From contig NZ_JASNNW010000001.1 in assembly GCF_030165005.1 (NCBI RefSeq), positions 372,001 through 436,000 of the forward strand: a DNA stretch of 64,000 nucleotides. Direction: 5' to 3'. The notes under the pieces were generated by a model. It was not told the origin of the DNA, did not search any database, and saw only the letters and a list, made by a program, of their open reading frames with translations. Below, piece after piece: positions 45,401-54,215 of this stretch (within the stretch, counting starts at the first letter, position 1; each line of letters opens with the position of its first letter). This DNA comes from Blastococcus capsensis. Lineage in GTDB: Bacteria; Actinomycetota; Actinomycetes; Mycobacteriales; Geodermatophilaceae. The translations under genes were made by a program, and so were the position numbers.

Positions 45401-47456
45401 GGGCTACGACCACAAGGCGATGGGCATCACCGCCCGCGGCGCCTGGGAGTCGGTGACCCGCCACTTCCGCGAGCTCCACCTCGACGTCCAGCGCGATGAC
45501 TTCACCGTCGTCGGCGTCGGCGACATGTCCGGCGACGTGTTCGGCAACGGCATGCTGCTGTCGGAGCACATCCGGCTCGTGGCCGCCTTCGACCACCGGC
45601 ACGTCTTCGTCGACCCCACGCCCGATGCGGCGACGTCCTTCGCCGAGCGCCGCCGGCTGTTCGACCTGCCGCGCTCCTCCTGGGACGACTACGACCGCGC
45701 GCTGATCAGCCAGGGCGGCGGGATCTGGCCGCGCACCGCCAAGTCGATCCCGGTGTCGGAGCAGATGCGCGTGGCCCTCGGCCTGCCCGGGGACGTGTCC
45801 GCGCTGACCCCGGTCGAGCTGATCCGGGCGGTGCTGCTCGCACCGGTCGACCTGCTGTTCAACGGCGGCATCGGCACCTACGTGAAGGCGGCGACCGAGA
45901 GCCACCTGGAGGTGGGGGACAAGGCCAACGACGCCGTCCGGGTGGACGGCGGCCGGTTGCGGGTCCGGATCGTCGGTGAGGGCGGCAACCTCGGCCTGAC
46001 CCAGCGCGGCCGGGTGGAGTACGCGCTCACCGGCGGCCGGGTGAACAGCGACGCGATCGACAACTCCGCCGGCGTGGACACCTCCGACCACGAGGTCAAC
46101 ATCAAGATCGCGCTCAACCGCGTCGTCGACGAGGGCCGCATCGACGCCGGGGACCGGGCGGCGCTGCTGGGGGAGATGGGCGACGACGTCGCCGCCGCCG
46201 TCCTCACCGACAACCACGCGCAGAACGCCACCCTGGCCGCGGAGACGTCGTCGGCGCGCAGCCTGCTGGACTCCCACGAGCGGTTCATCCGGACGCTGGA
46301 GCGGTCCGGCCGGCTCAACCGCGCGGTCGAGGCGCTTCCCGACGACCGCGGACTGGCCGAGCGGCGCCGCGACGGGCAGGCCCTGACCAGCCCGGAGCTC
46401 TCCGTGCTGCTCGCCTACGCCAAGCTGCAGACCGGGGACGCGGTGCTGGCCTCCCCGCTGCCCGACGACCCGGCGCTCGAGGAACTCCTGGCCGAGTACT
46501 TCCCGGCTCCGCTGCGGGAGCGGTTCCCGGCCGCCGTGGCCGGCCATCCGCTGCGCCGGGAGATCATCGGGACCGCGCTGACCAACCGGGCGGTCAACGT
46601 GGCGGGGGTGACCGGGCTGTTCCGGCTGGTCGAGGAGACCGGGGTGCCGCTCCCCACGGTGGTGCGCGCGCACGCCGTCGCCCGCTCGGTGTTCGGCGTC
46701 GACCGGATGTGGGACGCCGTCCGGCCGCTGGACAACCGGGTGGCGGCCGCGGCGCAGGTCCAGGTGCGCACCGAGGCGACGCGGCTGGCCGAGCGGGCCA
46801 CCCGCTGGCTGCTCCGCCAGCCCGACCTCACCGCCGAGGTCCCGCTCCCGCTGGCGGAGGTGACGAACCGGTTCGCCGCGTCGGTGGGCGAGGTGCAGGC
46901 CGGTCTGCCCGGCTGGCTCCTGGGCAGCGAGGCGGAGGGGTACGCGGCGCGGGCGGCGCGGCTGGAGGAGGCCGGTCTCCCTCCGGAGCTGGCCGCGCAG
47001 GTGGCGGCCGCGCCGCTGCTGCCGGCGGCGCTCGACCTCGCCGTCGTCGCCGAGCGCACCGGGGCGCCCGTGGCGCTGGTCGGGCAGGTCATGCAGCGGC
47101 TGGCCGAGCGGCTGGGGCTGGTGGCCCTGCGCGAGCTGGTGACCGCCCTGCCGCGCGACCGCCGGTGGCCGTCGATGGCGCGGGCCTCGCTGCGCGACGA
47201 CCTGGCCATGGAGCAGTCCTCCCTCACCGAGGACGTGCTGAGCCTGCGCACGCCCGAGCCGGAGGCGCCCGGCGACCTCGTGGCCCGGTGGGAGGTGGGC
47301 TGGGATGCCGCGCAGCGCCGGGCCGCGGCGCAGCTGGCAGACATCACGGCGGGGGACCGGCAGGAGCTCGCCGAGCTGCTCGTCGCCGTCCGCACCCTGC
47401 GCGGGCTGCGCAAGCGCCGCCAGGCCCGCCGGCTGCCCCGGCCCGGGGAGAAGTAG
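42435..47456 (+). CDS. gdhB: Large NAD-specific glutamate dehydrogenase
   Basis: A 1673-residue enzyme of the L-180 class of NAD-GDH (actinobacterial type), which deaminates glutamate to 2-oxoglutarate. A long N-terminal regulatory part (1-790, ACT-like segments such as [20 protein letters not shown]) precedes the catalytic region: [40 protein letters not shown] (with catalytic Lys), the NAD-binding [20 protein letters not shown], and [20 protein letters not shown]. Length is normal for the class. ATG 42435 is the first good start; the stop is TAG. It supports growth on amino acids. A hairpin of repeat family 2 follows its stop. Confidence 0.95.
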   Translation: [1673 protein letters not shown]

Positions 47457-47495
47457 CGCGCGGCTCGCCGGCTCGGCGCGTCTCCCGCACCGATT

Positions 47496-47548
47496 GGGAC
47501 GACGTCGTGGTCATCAGGCCGTGATCGCCACCAGTTCGTCGCGCTCGG
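47496..47548. repeat. Hairpin repeat family 2, copy 1
   Basis: This is the reverse complement of much of 50905-50961: it shares GCGACGAACTGGTGGCGATC (on the minus strand) and the ACGTCGTC end. It can fold on itself through GACGA/TCGTC and GTGG/CCAC. It lies 40 bases after the glutamate dehydrogenase stop and may act as its terminator. Confidence 0.6.
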
Positions 47549-47652
47549 CACGGGACGGCGGGCGCGCCGGACGTCAACGGACGGTCATGGTTCGGCACGG
47601 GCCTGGCGGGCACGTCCGCAGAACGCCCCTGCTCCCTACGCGAGGATCTCCC

Positions 47653-49509
47653 GTGCCGCTGCGCCCGCTCTCCCGAACCGACGGTTACCTGCCGATCGAG
47701 GACCACGGTCTGATCGGCGACGGGGTCACCTGCGCGCTGGTGGCCCGCGACGGCAGCATCCCCTGGCTGTGCCTGCCGAACTTCGACAGCCGGCCCTTCC
47801 TCGCCGGCATCCTCGACGCCGACCGTGGCGGCAGTCTGGACGTCACCCCCGTGGGGCTGCGCGAGTCGGCCCAGCGCTACCTGCCCGACACCGGGATCCT
47901 GGTGACCGAGCTGCAGGGCCCCGACGGCCGGCTCGAGCTGACCGACTGCCTCACCCTGCGCAAGGGCGCCGATCTCTCCGAACCGGTGCCGCCGGGCCGC
48001 GGGGAGCTGCTGCGGCTGGCGCGCGCGGTCGGCGGCGCGGTGGAGGTCGACGTCCGGCTGGTGCCCATGGACGGCGTCCTCGTGCGCCCGGAGCTCGGTG
48101 CCTGGCGGATCCAGTGGGCCGCCGAGCCCGGTCTGGAGATCCTCTTCTCCTGCTCCCACCCGGTGACCGTCGCCGGCGACGGCGCCATCCGCGGCCGGGT
48201 GCGGCTCGAGGACGGCGAGCGGCTGACCGTGGCCCTGCAGTGGTCCGGCCAGACCCACACGCGGATCGGCACCGAGCCCGAGGTGCTCATCGACCAGACC
48301 GCGGCCGCGTGGCGGGAGTGGGCCGGGCGCCTGCAGTACAGCGGCCCGCAGAGCGACCTGGTCCGCCGGTCGGCGCTCACCCTCAAGCTGCTCGACCACG
48401 TCCCGACCGGGGCGATCATGGCGGCGGCGACGTCGTCCCTGCCGGAGGAGATCGGCGGCAGCCGCAACTGGGACTACCGGTTCACCTGGGTGCGGGACGC
48501 CGCCTTCTCCAGCTACGCGCTGCGGCGGATCGGGATGCAGGACGAGTCCAACGCCTTCCTGGCCTGGACGCTGCGCAACGTCGAGCGGGACGACCGCGCG
48601 AGCATCTGCTACACGCTCGACGGGAAGCGCCCTGGGATGGAGTGGACCGATCTGGCGCTGTCCGGGTACCGCGGCTCCGGGCCGGTCCGGTGGGGCAACG
48701 GCGCGGCCCGCCAGATCCAGAACGACGTCTACGGCGAGCTGCTGGACGTCGCCTACCAGTGGGTGCGCAGCGGAGGGGTGCTCGAGCCGCCGCTGTGGCG
48801 GGCGCTGCAGGAGCTCACCGAGGAGGCCATCAGGCAGTGGCGGACCCCGGACAACGGCATCTGGGAGATCCGCGACGCCGGCCGCCCGTTCACCTACTCG
48901 GTCGGGATGTGCCACGTCGCCGTCGACCGGGCGATCCGGATCGGGGAACTCTGCGGGCTGCCGTTCCCGGAGGAGCGGTGGCGACGGGAGGCGGAGCTCA
49001 TCCGCAGCACGCTGCTGGAGCGGTCCTGGGACCCGGAGCGCGGCACGTTCACCGAGCACCTCACGCCGCCGGGCGAGACCGGCCACGGCGGGCTGGACGG
49101 CTCGCTGCTCACCCTGCCGCTGCGCCGGCTGATCGCCGCCGACGACCCGCGGATGGTGGCGACCACCGAGGCGGTGCGCCGGCACCTCGACGCCGGGGAC
49201 GGCCTGCTCTACCGGTACCTGCACACCGAGTCCCCCGACGGGCTGGCCGGCGGGGAGGGCGCCTTCCTGCTCTGCAGCTTCTGGCTGGTCGACAACCTCA
49301 CCGGTCAGGGCCGGCTGGACGAGGCGGTGGAGCTGTACGACTCGCTGTGCGGGCGGGCCACCGAGCTCGGCCTGCTCGCCGAGGAGATCGACCCGTCGAC
49401 CGGGGCGTTCCTGGGCAACTTCCCGCAGGCGTTCAGCCACGTGGGCGTGATCACCAGCGGCTGGAGCCTCGGCCGGGCACTCGCCGGCCGGGAGGGGAAC
49501 GCCCGATGA
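47653..49509 (+). CDS. Glycoside hydrolase family 15 protein
   Basis: A 618-residue cytoplasmic GH15 enzyme of the actinobacterial trehalase/glucoamylase type. An N-terminal beta-sandwich (GYLPIEDHGLIGDGVTCALV, CLPNFDSRPFLAGILD) precedes the alpha-barrel: the substrate loop PEEIGGSRNWDYRFTWVRDA, a catalytic Glu region PGMEWTDLALSGYRG, and FTYSVGMCHVAVDRAI. Several GH15 proteins of this type hydrolyse trehalose, others alpha-1,4-glucans. GTG 47653 follows a GAGGAT site. It overlaps the G6PD-like gene (ATGA), so sugar released here may feed into that enzyme. Confidence 0.9.
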   Translation: MPLRPLSRTDGYLPIEDHGLIGDGVTCALVARDGSIPWLCLPNFDSRPFLAGILDADRGGSLDVTPVGLRESAQRYLPDTGILVTELQGPDGRLELTDCLTLRKGADLSEPVPPGRGELLRLARAVGGAVEVDVRLVPMDGVLVRPELGAWRIQWAAEPGLEILFSCSHPVTVAGDGAIRGRVRLEDGERLTVALQWSGQTHTRIGTEPEVLIDQTAAAWREWAGRLQYSGPQSDLVRRSALTLKLLDHVPTGAIMAAATSSLPEEIGGSRNWDYRFTWVRDAAFSSYALRRIGMQDESNAFLAWTLRNVERDDRASICYTLDGKRPGMEWTDLALSGYRGSGPVRWGNGAARQIQNDVYGELLDVAYQWVRSGGVLEPPLWRALQELTEEAIRQWRTPDNGIWEIRDAGRPFTYSVGMCHVAVDRAIRIGELCGLPFPEERWRREAELIRSTLLERSWDPERGTFTEHLTPPGETGHGGLDGSLLTLPLRRLIAADDPRMVATTEAVRRHLDAGDGLLYRYLHTESPDGLAGGEGAFLLCSFWLVDNLTGQGRLDEAVELYDSLCGRATELGLLAEEIDPSTGAFLGNFPQAFSHVGVITSGWSLGRALAGREGNAR

Positions 49510-50879
49510 ACCGGTCCTTCCTGATCCTCGGCGGCACCGGCGACCTCACCGGCCGGCTGCTCCTGCCCGGCCTGGCCGAGCTCGTCGACGCCGGCGTCCT
49601 GGACGAGCCGGTCGCCGTCCTCGCGGTGAGCCAGGAGGACTGGTCCGACGACCAGTACCGGGAGTGGGCCCGCGCGCGGCTCACCGAGCACGCCGGGCAC
49701 GTGCCGGAGAAGTCGCGGGACCGGCTGGTGGGGTGGCTGGGGTACCGGCACGGCGACGTCACCATCCCCGCCGACCTCCGGGCCGGCCTGGACCGGGCGG
49801 GCGGCGTGCCGGTGGTCTACCTGGCGCTGCCGAACACGGTCTTCCTGCCCACCCTGGAGGCGCTGGCCGAGGTGGGGCTGCCCGAGGGCGCCGTCGTCGC
49901 CGTCGAGAAGCCGTTCGGCCGGAACCTGGCCGACGCCCGGAAGCTCAACGAGGTCCTGCACCGGCTGGTGCCCGAGGAGTCGGTCTTCCGGACCGACCAC
50001 TTCCTGGCGATGCAGACGGTGCTCAACATCCTCGGTCTGCGGTTCGCCAACCGGATGTTCGAGCCGGTGTGGAACGCCCAGCACGTCGAGCGGGTGGACA
50101 TCGTGTTCGACGAGACGCTCGGGCTGGAGGGCCGCGCCGGCTACTACGACACCGCCGGCGCGCTGCGGGACATGCTGCAGAACCACCTGCTGCAGATGCT
50201 GGCCGTGGTGGCGATGGAGCCGCCGGCCGCGCTGGACGCCCGCAGCCTGGCCGCGCGCAAGGCCGACGTCCTGCGCGCCGTCCGCCCGCCGAGCGACATG
50301 CGACGCGACACGGTGCGCGCCCGCTACACGGCGGGGACCGTCGGGGGCCGGGAACTGCCCGACTACACGGCCGAGGCCGGCGTCGAGCCCGACCGCGGCA
50401 CCGAGACCTACGCCGAGTACACCGTGGAGATCGACAACTGGCGGTGGGCGGGGGTGCCCTTCCGGCTGCGCTCGGGCAAGGCGCTGGGTGCCGACCGGCA
50501 CGAGATCGTGCTGCGGTTCAAGCCGGTGCCGCACCTGGCGTTCGACCGGGGCAGCCAGGACGGCGGCGGCCCCGAGCCGGACCTGCTGCGGCTGCGTCTG
50601 CTTCCGGACGGGATCAGCCTGGAGGTCAACCTCAACGGCGCCGGGGACCCGTTCGACCTGGAGCGCCGGTCGCTGGAGGTGGACCTCCCGCCCACCCGGC
50701 TGTCGGCCTACGGCCTGCTGCTGAACGAGCTGCTCGCCGGGGAGGCGGCGCTGTCGATCAGCGACGTCGAGGCGGAGGAGTCCTGGCGCATCGTGGAACC
50801 GATCCTCGCCGCCTGGGCGGCCGACGAGGTGCCGCTGCTGGAGTACCCCGCCGGCTCCGACGGCCCGGCGACCGGCTGA
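49506..50879 (+). CDS. zwf: Glucose-6-phosphate dehydrogenase-like protein
   Basis: A 457-residue member of the G6PD family. Rossmann start FLILGGTGDLTGRLLLPGLA, VVAVEKPFGRNLADARKLNE (the EKPFG motif), the active-site segment FRTDHFLAMQTVLNILGLRF, then LRDMLQNHLLQMLAVVAMEP and VPFRLRSGKAL. The classical DHYLGKE motif reads DHFLAMQ, so the His is kept but the Lys that contacts substrate phosphate is lost. That suggests another sugar substrate, fitting its coupling to the upstream GH15 gene. Another true zwf probably exists elsewhere in the genome. Confidence 0.85.
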   Translation: MNRSFLILGGTGDLTGRLLLPGLAELVDAGVLDEPVAVLAVSQEDWSDDQYREWARARLTEHAGHVPEKSRDRLVGWLGYRHGDVTIPADLRAGLDRAGGVPVVYLALPNTVFLPTLEALAEVGLPEGAVVAVEKPFGRNLADARKLNEVLHRLVPEESVFRTDHFLAMQTVLNILGLRFANRMFEPVWNAQHVERVDIVFDETLGLEGRAGYYDTAGALRDMLQNHLLQMLAVVAMEPPAALDARSLAARKADVLRAVRPPSDMRRDTVRARYTAGTVGGRELPDYTAEAGVEPDRGTETYAEYTVEIDNWRWAGVPFRLRSGKALGADRHEIVLRFKPVPHLAFDRGSQDGGGPEPDLLRLRLLPDGISLEVNLNGAGDPFDLERRSLEVDLPPTRLSAYGLLLNELLAGEAALSISDVEAEESWRIVEPILAAWAADEVPLLEYPAGSDGPATG

Positions 50880-50904
50880 GGGTCTGCTGGGGCGCCCTCG
50901 GCCG

Positions 50905-50961
50905 CGAGTGCGACGAACTGGTGGCGATCAGCCCGCGATGGCCACCACGTCGTCGCACTCG
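50905..50961. repeat. Hairpin repeat family 2, copy 2
   Basis: CGAGTGCGACGA and TCGTCGCACTCG form 12 perfect pairs, with GGTGGC/GCCACC further in. The inner part GCGACGAACTGGTGGCGATC is found inverted at 47496-47548. It lies 25 bases after the G6PD-like stop and probably ends that transcript. Confidence 0.65.
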
Positions 50962-51008
50962 GCTTCTCCCGGCCCACCGGCTACACCGGCAATGACCATG
51001 TCTGCGAC

Positions 51009-51030
51009 CTTCTAGCGTACGAGCTAGAGA
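51009..51030. promoter_or_regulatory. CTAG dyad, copy C
   Basis: CTTCTAGC-N6-GCTAGAGA, with the inner TCTAGC/GCTAGA perfectly palindromic. Unlike copies A and B it lies between the ends of two convergent genes, so it is not at a promoter; it may be a terminator or a chance relative. Confidence 0.4.
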
Positions 51031-51043
51031 GCCCTAGAGCCGG

Positions 51044-52462
51044 TCAGAGGGCAGGGCGACGGCGGCCGAAGCCGGTGGCCTGCTCGAAGGCGTGCCCGAT
51101 CTCGAGCACCCGCCGGTCGGCGCGCGGCGGCCCGATGACCTGCAGGCCCACCGGCAGCCCGCCGGGGGTGAACCCACCGGGCACCGACAGCGCCGGGCAG
51201 CCGGTCGCCGAGACCACGGTGCAGGAGCGCATCCACTCCAGGTAGTTGTCCTGCTGGATGCCGGCGATCTCGGTCGGGTACTCGATCTCCACCGGGAAGG
51301 GCAGCACCTGCGTCGTCGGGGCCAGCAGCACGTCGTAGCGGTCGAAGAAGGCGACGATCCGCTCGTACAGCGCCGTGTGCAGCTGCTCCGCGCGGGCGAG
51401 GTCGGAGCCCCTGAGCTTCGCGCCCAGCTCGGCGTTCCAGCGGATCGACTCCTTGACCTTCTCCGGATGGCGGCGGGCCAGGTCGCTGAACGACGCGTCG
51501 AACAGCCACGCCCGCAGCGTCCCGAACACCTCGTCGGCGCCGGACAGGTCGGGGCAGTCGTCCTCGACGGTGGCGCCGAGGTCCTCGAACACCGGGACCG
51601 AGGCGGCGAGCACGGAGACGATCGCCGGGTCCACGGTGACACGGCCGCCGAGGTCGGGCGCCCACGCGACCCGCAGGCCGTCGAGCCGTTCGGGCAGGGG
51701 GGCGGCGAACCCGGCCGGGTCGTCGTCCAGCGCGATCGGCACCCGGCCGTCCGGGCCGGCGAGGACGGAGAGCTGCAGCGCGACGTCGGCGACCGTCCGC
51801 CCCATCGGACCCTGCACCGACAGCTGCGACCAGCCCATCGGCGCCGGCCAGGTCGGCACCCGGCCCGGCGTCGGCCGCAGCCCCACGACGTTGCAGAAGG
51901 CGGCCGGGTTGCGCAGCGACCCGCCCATGTCGCTGCCGTCGGCCAGCGGCACGAAGCCGGCGGCCAGCGCGGCCGCGCCCCCGCCGGACGAGCCACCCGC
52001 CGACAACCCGTGCCGGTAGGGGTTGTGGGTGGCGCCGAACAGGGTGTTGAACGTGTGCGAGCCGGCCGCGAACTCGGGCACGTTGGTCTTTCCCACCCGG
52101 ATCGCCCCGGCCGCCGCCATGCGTGCCACCACCAGCTCGTCGCGCAGCGGCACCGTGTCGGCGTGCAGCGGCGAGCCCCACGTCGTCCGCATGCCGCCGG
52201 TGGCGTGGGTGTCCTTGTGCGCCACCGGTAGGCCGTGCAGCGGGCGCAGCGGCTCCCCGGCGGCCTGGGCGGCGTCCGCCGCGTCGGCGGCCGCCCGCGC
52301 GCCCTCGGCGTCGAGGGTCACGACGGCGTTCACCTGCGGGTCCAGCCGCTCGATACGGGCCAGGTGCGCGTCGAGCAGCTCCCGCGCCGACACCTGGCGG
52401 TCGCGCACCAGGGCGGCCAGCTCGGTCGCCGGGCGGGTGCAGAGATCGTCGTCGGCGGTCAT
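51044..52462 (-). CDS. Amidase (amidase signature family)
   Basis: A 472-residue amidase-signature hydrolase. The catalytic Lys is in GLPVAHKDTHATGGMRTTWG, the cis-Ser and nucleophile Ser in GLSAGGSSGGGAAALAAGFV and LADGSDMGGSLRNPAAFCNV. Further marks are GLRPTPGRVP and QGPMGRTVADVAL. The family splits amides of many kinds, so the substrate is open. ATG 52462 is used, with the domain beginning about 20 residues in; the longer frame has low-complexity sequence. It is divergent from the DEAD helicase. Confidence 0.92.
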   Translation of the reverse strand: MTADDDLCTRPATELAALVRDRQVSARELLDAHLARIERLDPQVNAVVTLDAEGARAAADAADAAQAAGEPLRPLHGLPVAHKDTHATGGMRTTWGSPLHADTVPLRDELVVARMAAAGAIRVGKTNVPEFAAGSHTFNTLFGATHNPYRHGLSAGGSSGGGAAALAAGFVPLADGSDMGGSLRNPAAFCNVVGLRPTPGRVPTWPAPMGWSQLSVQGPMGRTVADVALQLSVLAGPDGRVPIALDDDPAGFAAPLPERLDGLRVAWAPDLGGRVTVDPAIVSVLAASVPVFEDLGATVEDDCPDLSGADEVFGTLRAWLFDASFSDLARRHPEKVKESIRWNAELGAKLRGSDLARAEQLHTALYERIVAFFDRYDVLLAPTTQVLPFPVEIEYPTEIAGIQQDNYLEWMRSCTVVSATGCPALSVPGGFTPGGLPVGLQVIGPPRADRRVLEIGHAFEQATGFGRRRPAL

Positions 52463-52525
52463 CCCGGCAGCGTGCCAGACGACCGGGTGCGCGCGGCCGC
52501 GGCATCCGGGGAACGATGGGCGGCG

Positions 52526-54205
52526 ATGACCGACGAACGAGCCACCGGACATGCGACCTTCGAGGGCCTCGGACTGCGTCCGGAGCTACTGCAGGCCCTG
52601 ACCACCCTCGGCTACGAGGAGCCCACGCCGATCCAGCAGGAGGCGATCCCGCCGCTGGCCGAGGGGCGCGACCTGCTGGGCCAGGCCGCCACCGGCACCG
52701 GCAAGACGGCGGCCTTCTCGCTGCCGGTGCTGCAGCGGATGACCGCGCACCGCACCGAGCGGCCGCCGGTGGCGCTGGTGCTCGTGCCCACCCGCGAGCT
52801 CGCCGTCCAGGTGTCGGAGGCGCTGCACCGCTACGGCCGCGACCTGGGCGCCCGGGTGCTCCCCGTCTACGGCGGTGCCCCGATCGTGCGGCAGCTGCGC
52901 TCGCTGGAGTCGGGGGTCGACGTCGTCGTCGCCACACCTGGCCGGGCGCTGGACCTGCTCAACCGGGGCGCGCTGCACCTGGGCGAGATCGCCACCGTGG
53001 TGCTGGACGAGGCCGACGAGATGCTCGACATGGGCTTCGCCGAGGACCTCGAGGCGATCCTCGACGAGACCCCCGAGCAGCGGCAGACCGTGCTGTTCTC
53101 CGCCACGATGCCCCGCAGGCTCGACGCCCTGGCCCGCCGGCACCTCGCCGACCCGGTCCGCATCACGATCGCCCGGGAGACCGCGCAGCCGGGGGAGGCC
53201 CCGCGCATCCGGCAGACCGCCTACGTCGTGCCCCGGAGCGCCAAGCCGGCCGCGCTGGGCCGCATCCTCGACGTCGAGGCGCCGACCGCGGCGATCGTCT
53301 TCTGCCGCACCCGCGAGGAGGTCGACTCGCTGACCGAGACGCTCAACGGCCGCGGCTACCGGGCCGAGGCGCTGCACGGCGGGATGAGCCAGGAGCAGCG
53401 CGACCGCGTGATGGGCCGGCTGCGCGGCGGGACGGCGGACCTGCTGGTGGCCACCGACGTCGCCGCGCGCGGGCTGGACATCGAGCAGCTCACCCACGTC
53501 GTGAACTACGACGTCCCGTCCGCTCCGGAGTCCTACGTGCACCGGATCGGCCGGGTCGGCCGCGCCGGGCGGGAGGGCGTGGCGATCACGCTGGCCGAGC
53601 CGCGCGAGCACCGGATGCTCAAAACGATCGAGCGGGTCGCCGGCGCGCCGATCACCGTGGAGAAGGTGCCCACGGTCGCCGACCTGCGGGCCCGCCGGCT
53701 CGACCTCACCCGGGGTGCGCTCCGGGAAAGCCTCCTCACCGACGACCTCGACCGCTTCCGGGTGGTCGTCGAGACGCTCACCGACGAGTTCGACCTCGTG
53801 GAGGTCGCGCTGGCGGCGGTGAAGCTGGCGCACGAGGCGGCGGGGCCGGTCGACGACGACGAGGAGATCCCGCAGGTCTCCTTCCGCCCCGAGCGGGACG
53901 GCGGCCGGGCGCCGGCCGGCCGGGGCGGCGACCGCAGGCCGCCGGCTCGGGCGCGATCCGCGGGCGGCGCCGCCACCCGCCTGTTCGTCGGGGTGGGACG
54001 GGACGCCGGGATCCGGCCGGGGGACCTGGTCGGCGCCATCACCGGCGAGACCGGCCTGACCGGCCGGGACGTCGGGTCGATCGAGATCCACCAGCGGTTC
54101 GCGCTGGTCGAGGTGCCCGAGTCGGCGGCCGACGAGGTCGTGCAGGCGCTGCGCGCCACCATGATCAAGGGCCGCAAGGCCCAGATCCGGCGCGACCGCG
54201 CCTGA
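52526..54205 (+). CDS. deaD: DEAD-box RNA helicase with DbpA-type RNA-binding domain
   Basis: A 559-residue helicase. Q motif and Walker A (PTPIQQEAIPPL, ATGTGKTAAF), Ia PTRELAVQ, DEADEMLDMGF, SATMP, and motif VI HRIGRVGRAGR are all present. A basic linker (about 460-485) and a C-terminal DbpA-like domain (ATRLFVGVGRDAGIRPGDLV) follow. It should remodel structured RNA, for example in ribosome assembly or cold growth. ATG 52526 is the conserved start (MTDERATGHATFEGLGL). A 60-base palindrome follows its stop. Confidence 0.94.
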   Translation: MTDERATGHATFEGLGLRPELLQALTTLGYEEPTPIQQEAIPPLAEGRDLLGQAATGTGKTAAFSLPVLQRMTAHRTERPPVALVLVPTRELAVQVSEALHRYGRDLGARVLPVYGGAPIVRQLRSLESGVDVVVATPGRALDLLNRGALHLGEIATVVLDEADEMLDMGFAEDLEAILDETPEQRQTVLFSATMPRRLDALARRHLADPVRITIARETAQPGEAPRIRQTAYVVPRSAKPAALGRILDVEAPTAAIVFCRTREEVDSLTETLNGRGYRAEALHGGMSQEQRDRVMGRLRGGTADLLVATDVAARGLDIEQLTHVVNYDVPSAPESYVHRIGRVGRAGREGVAITLAEPREHRMLKTIERVAGAPITVEKVPTVADLRARRLDLTRGALRESLLTDDLDRFRVVVETLTDEFDLVEVALAAVKLAHEAAGPVDDDEEIPQVSFRPERDGGRAPAGRGGDRRPPARARSAGGAATRLFVGVGRDAGIRPGDLVGAITGETGLTGRDVGSIEIHQRFALVEVPESAADEVVQALRATMIKGRKAQIRRDRA

Positions 54206-54215
54206 TCGGGCCCCA

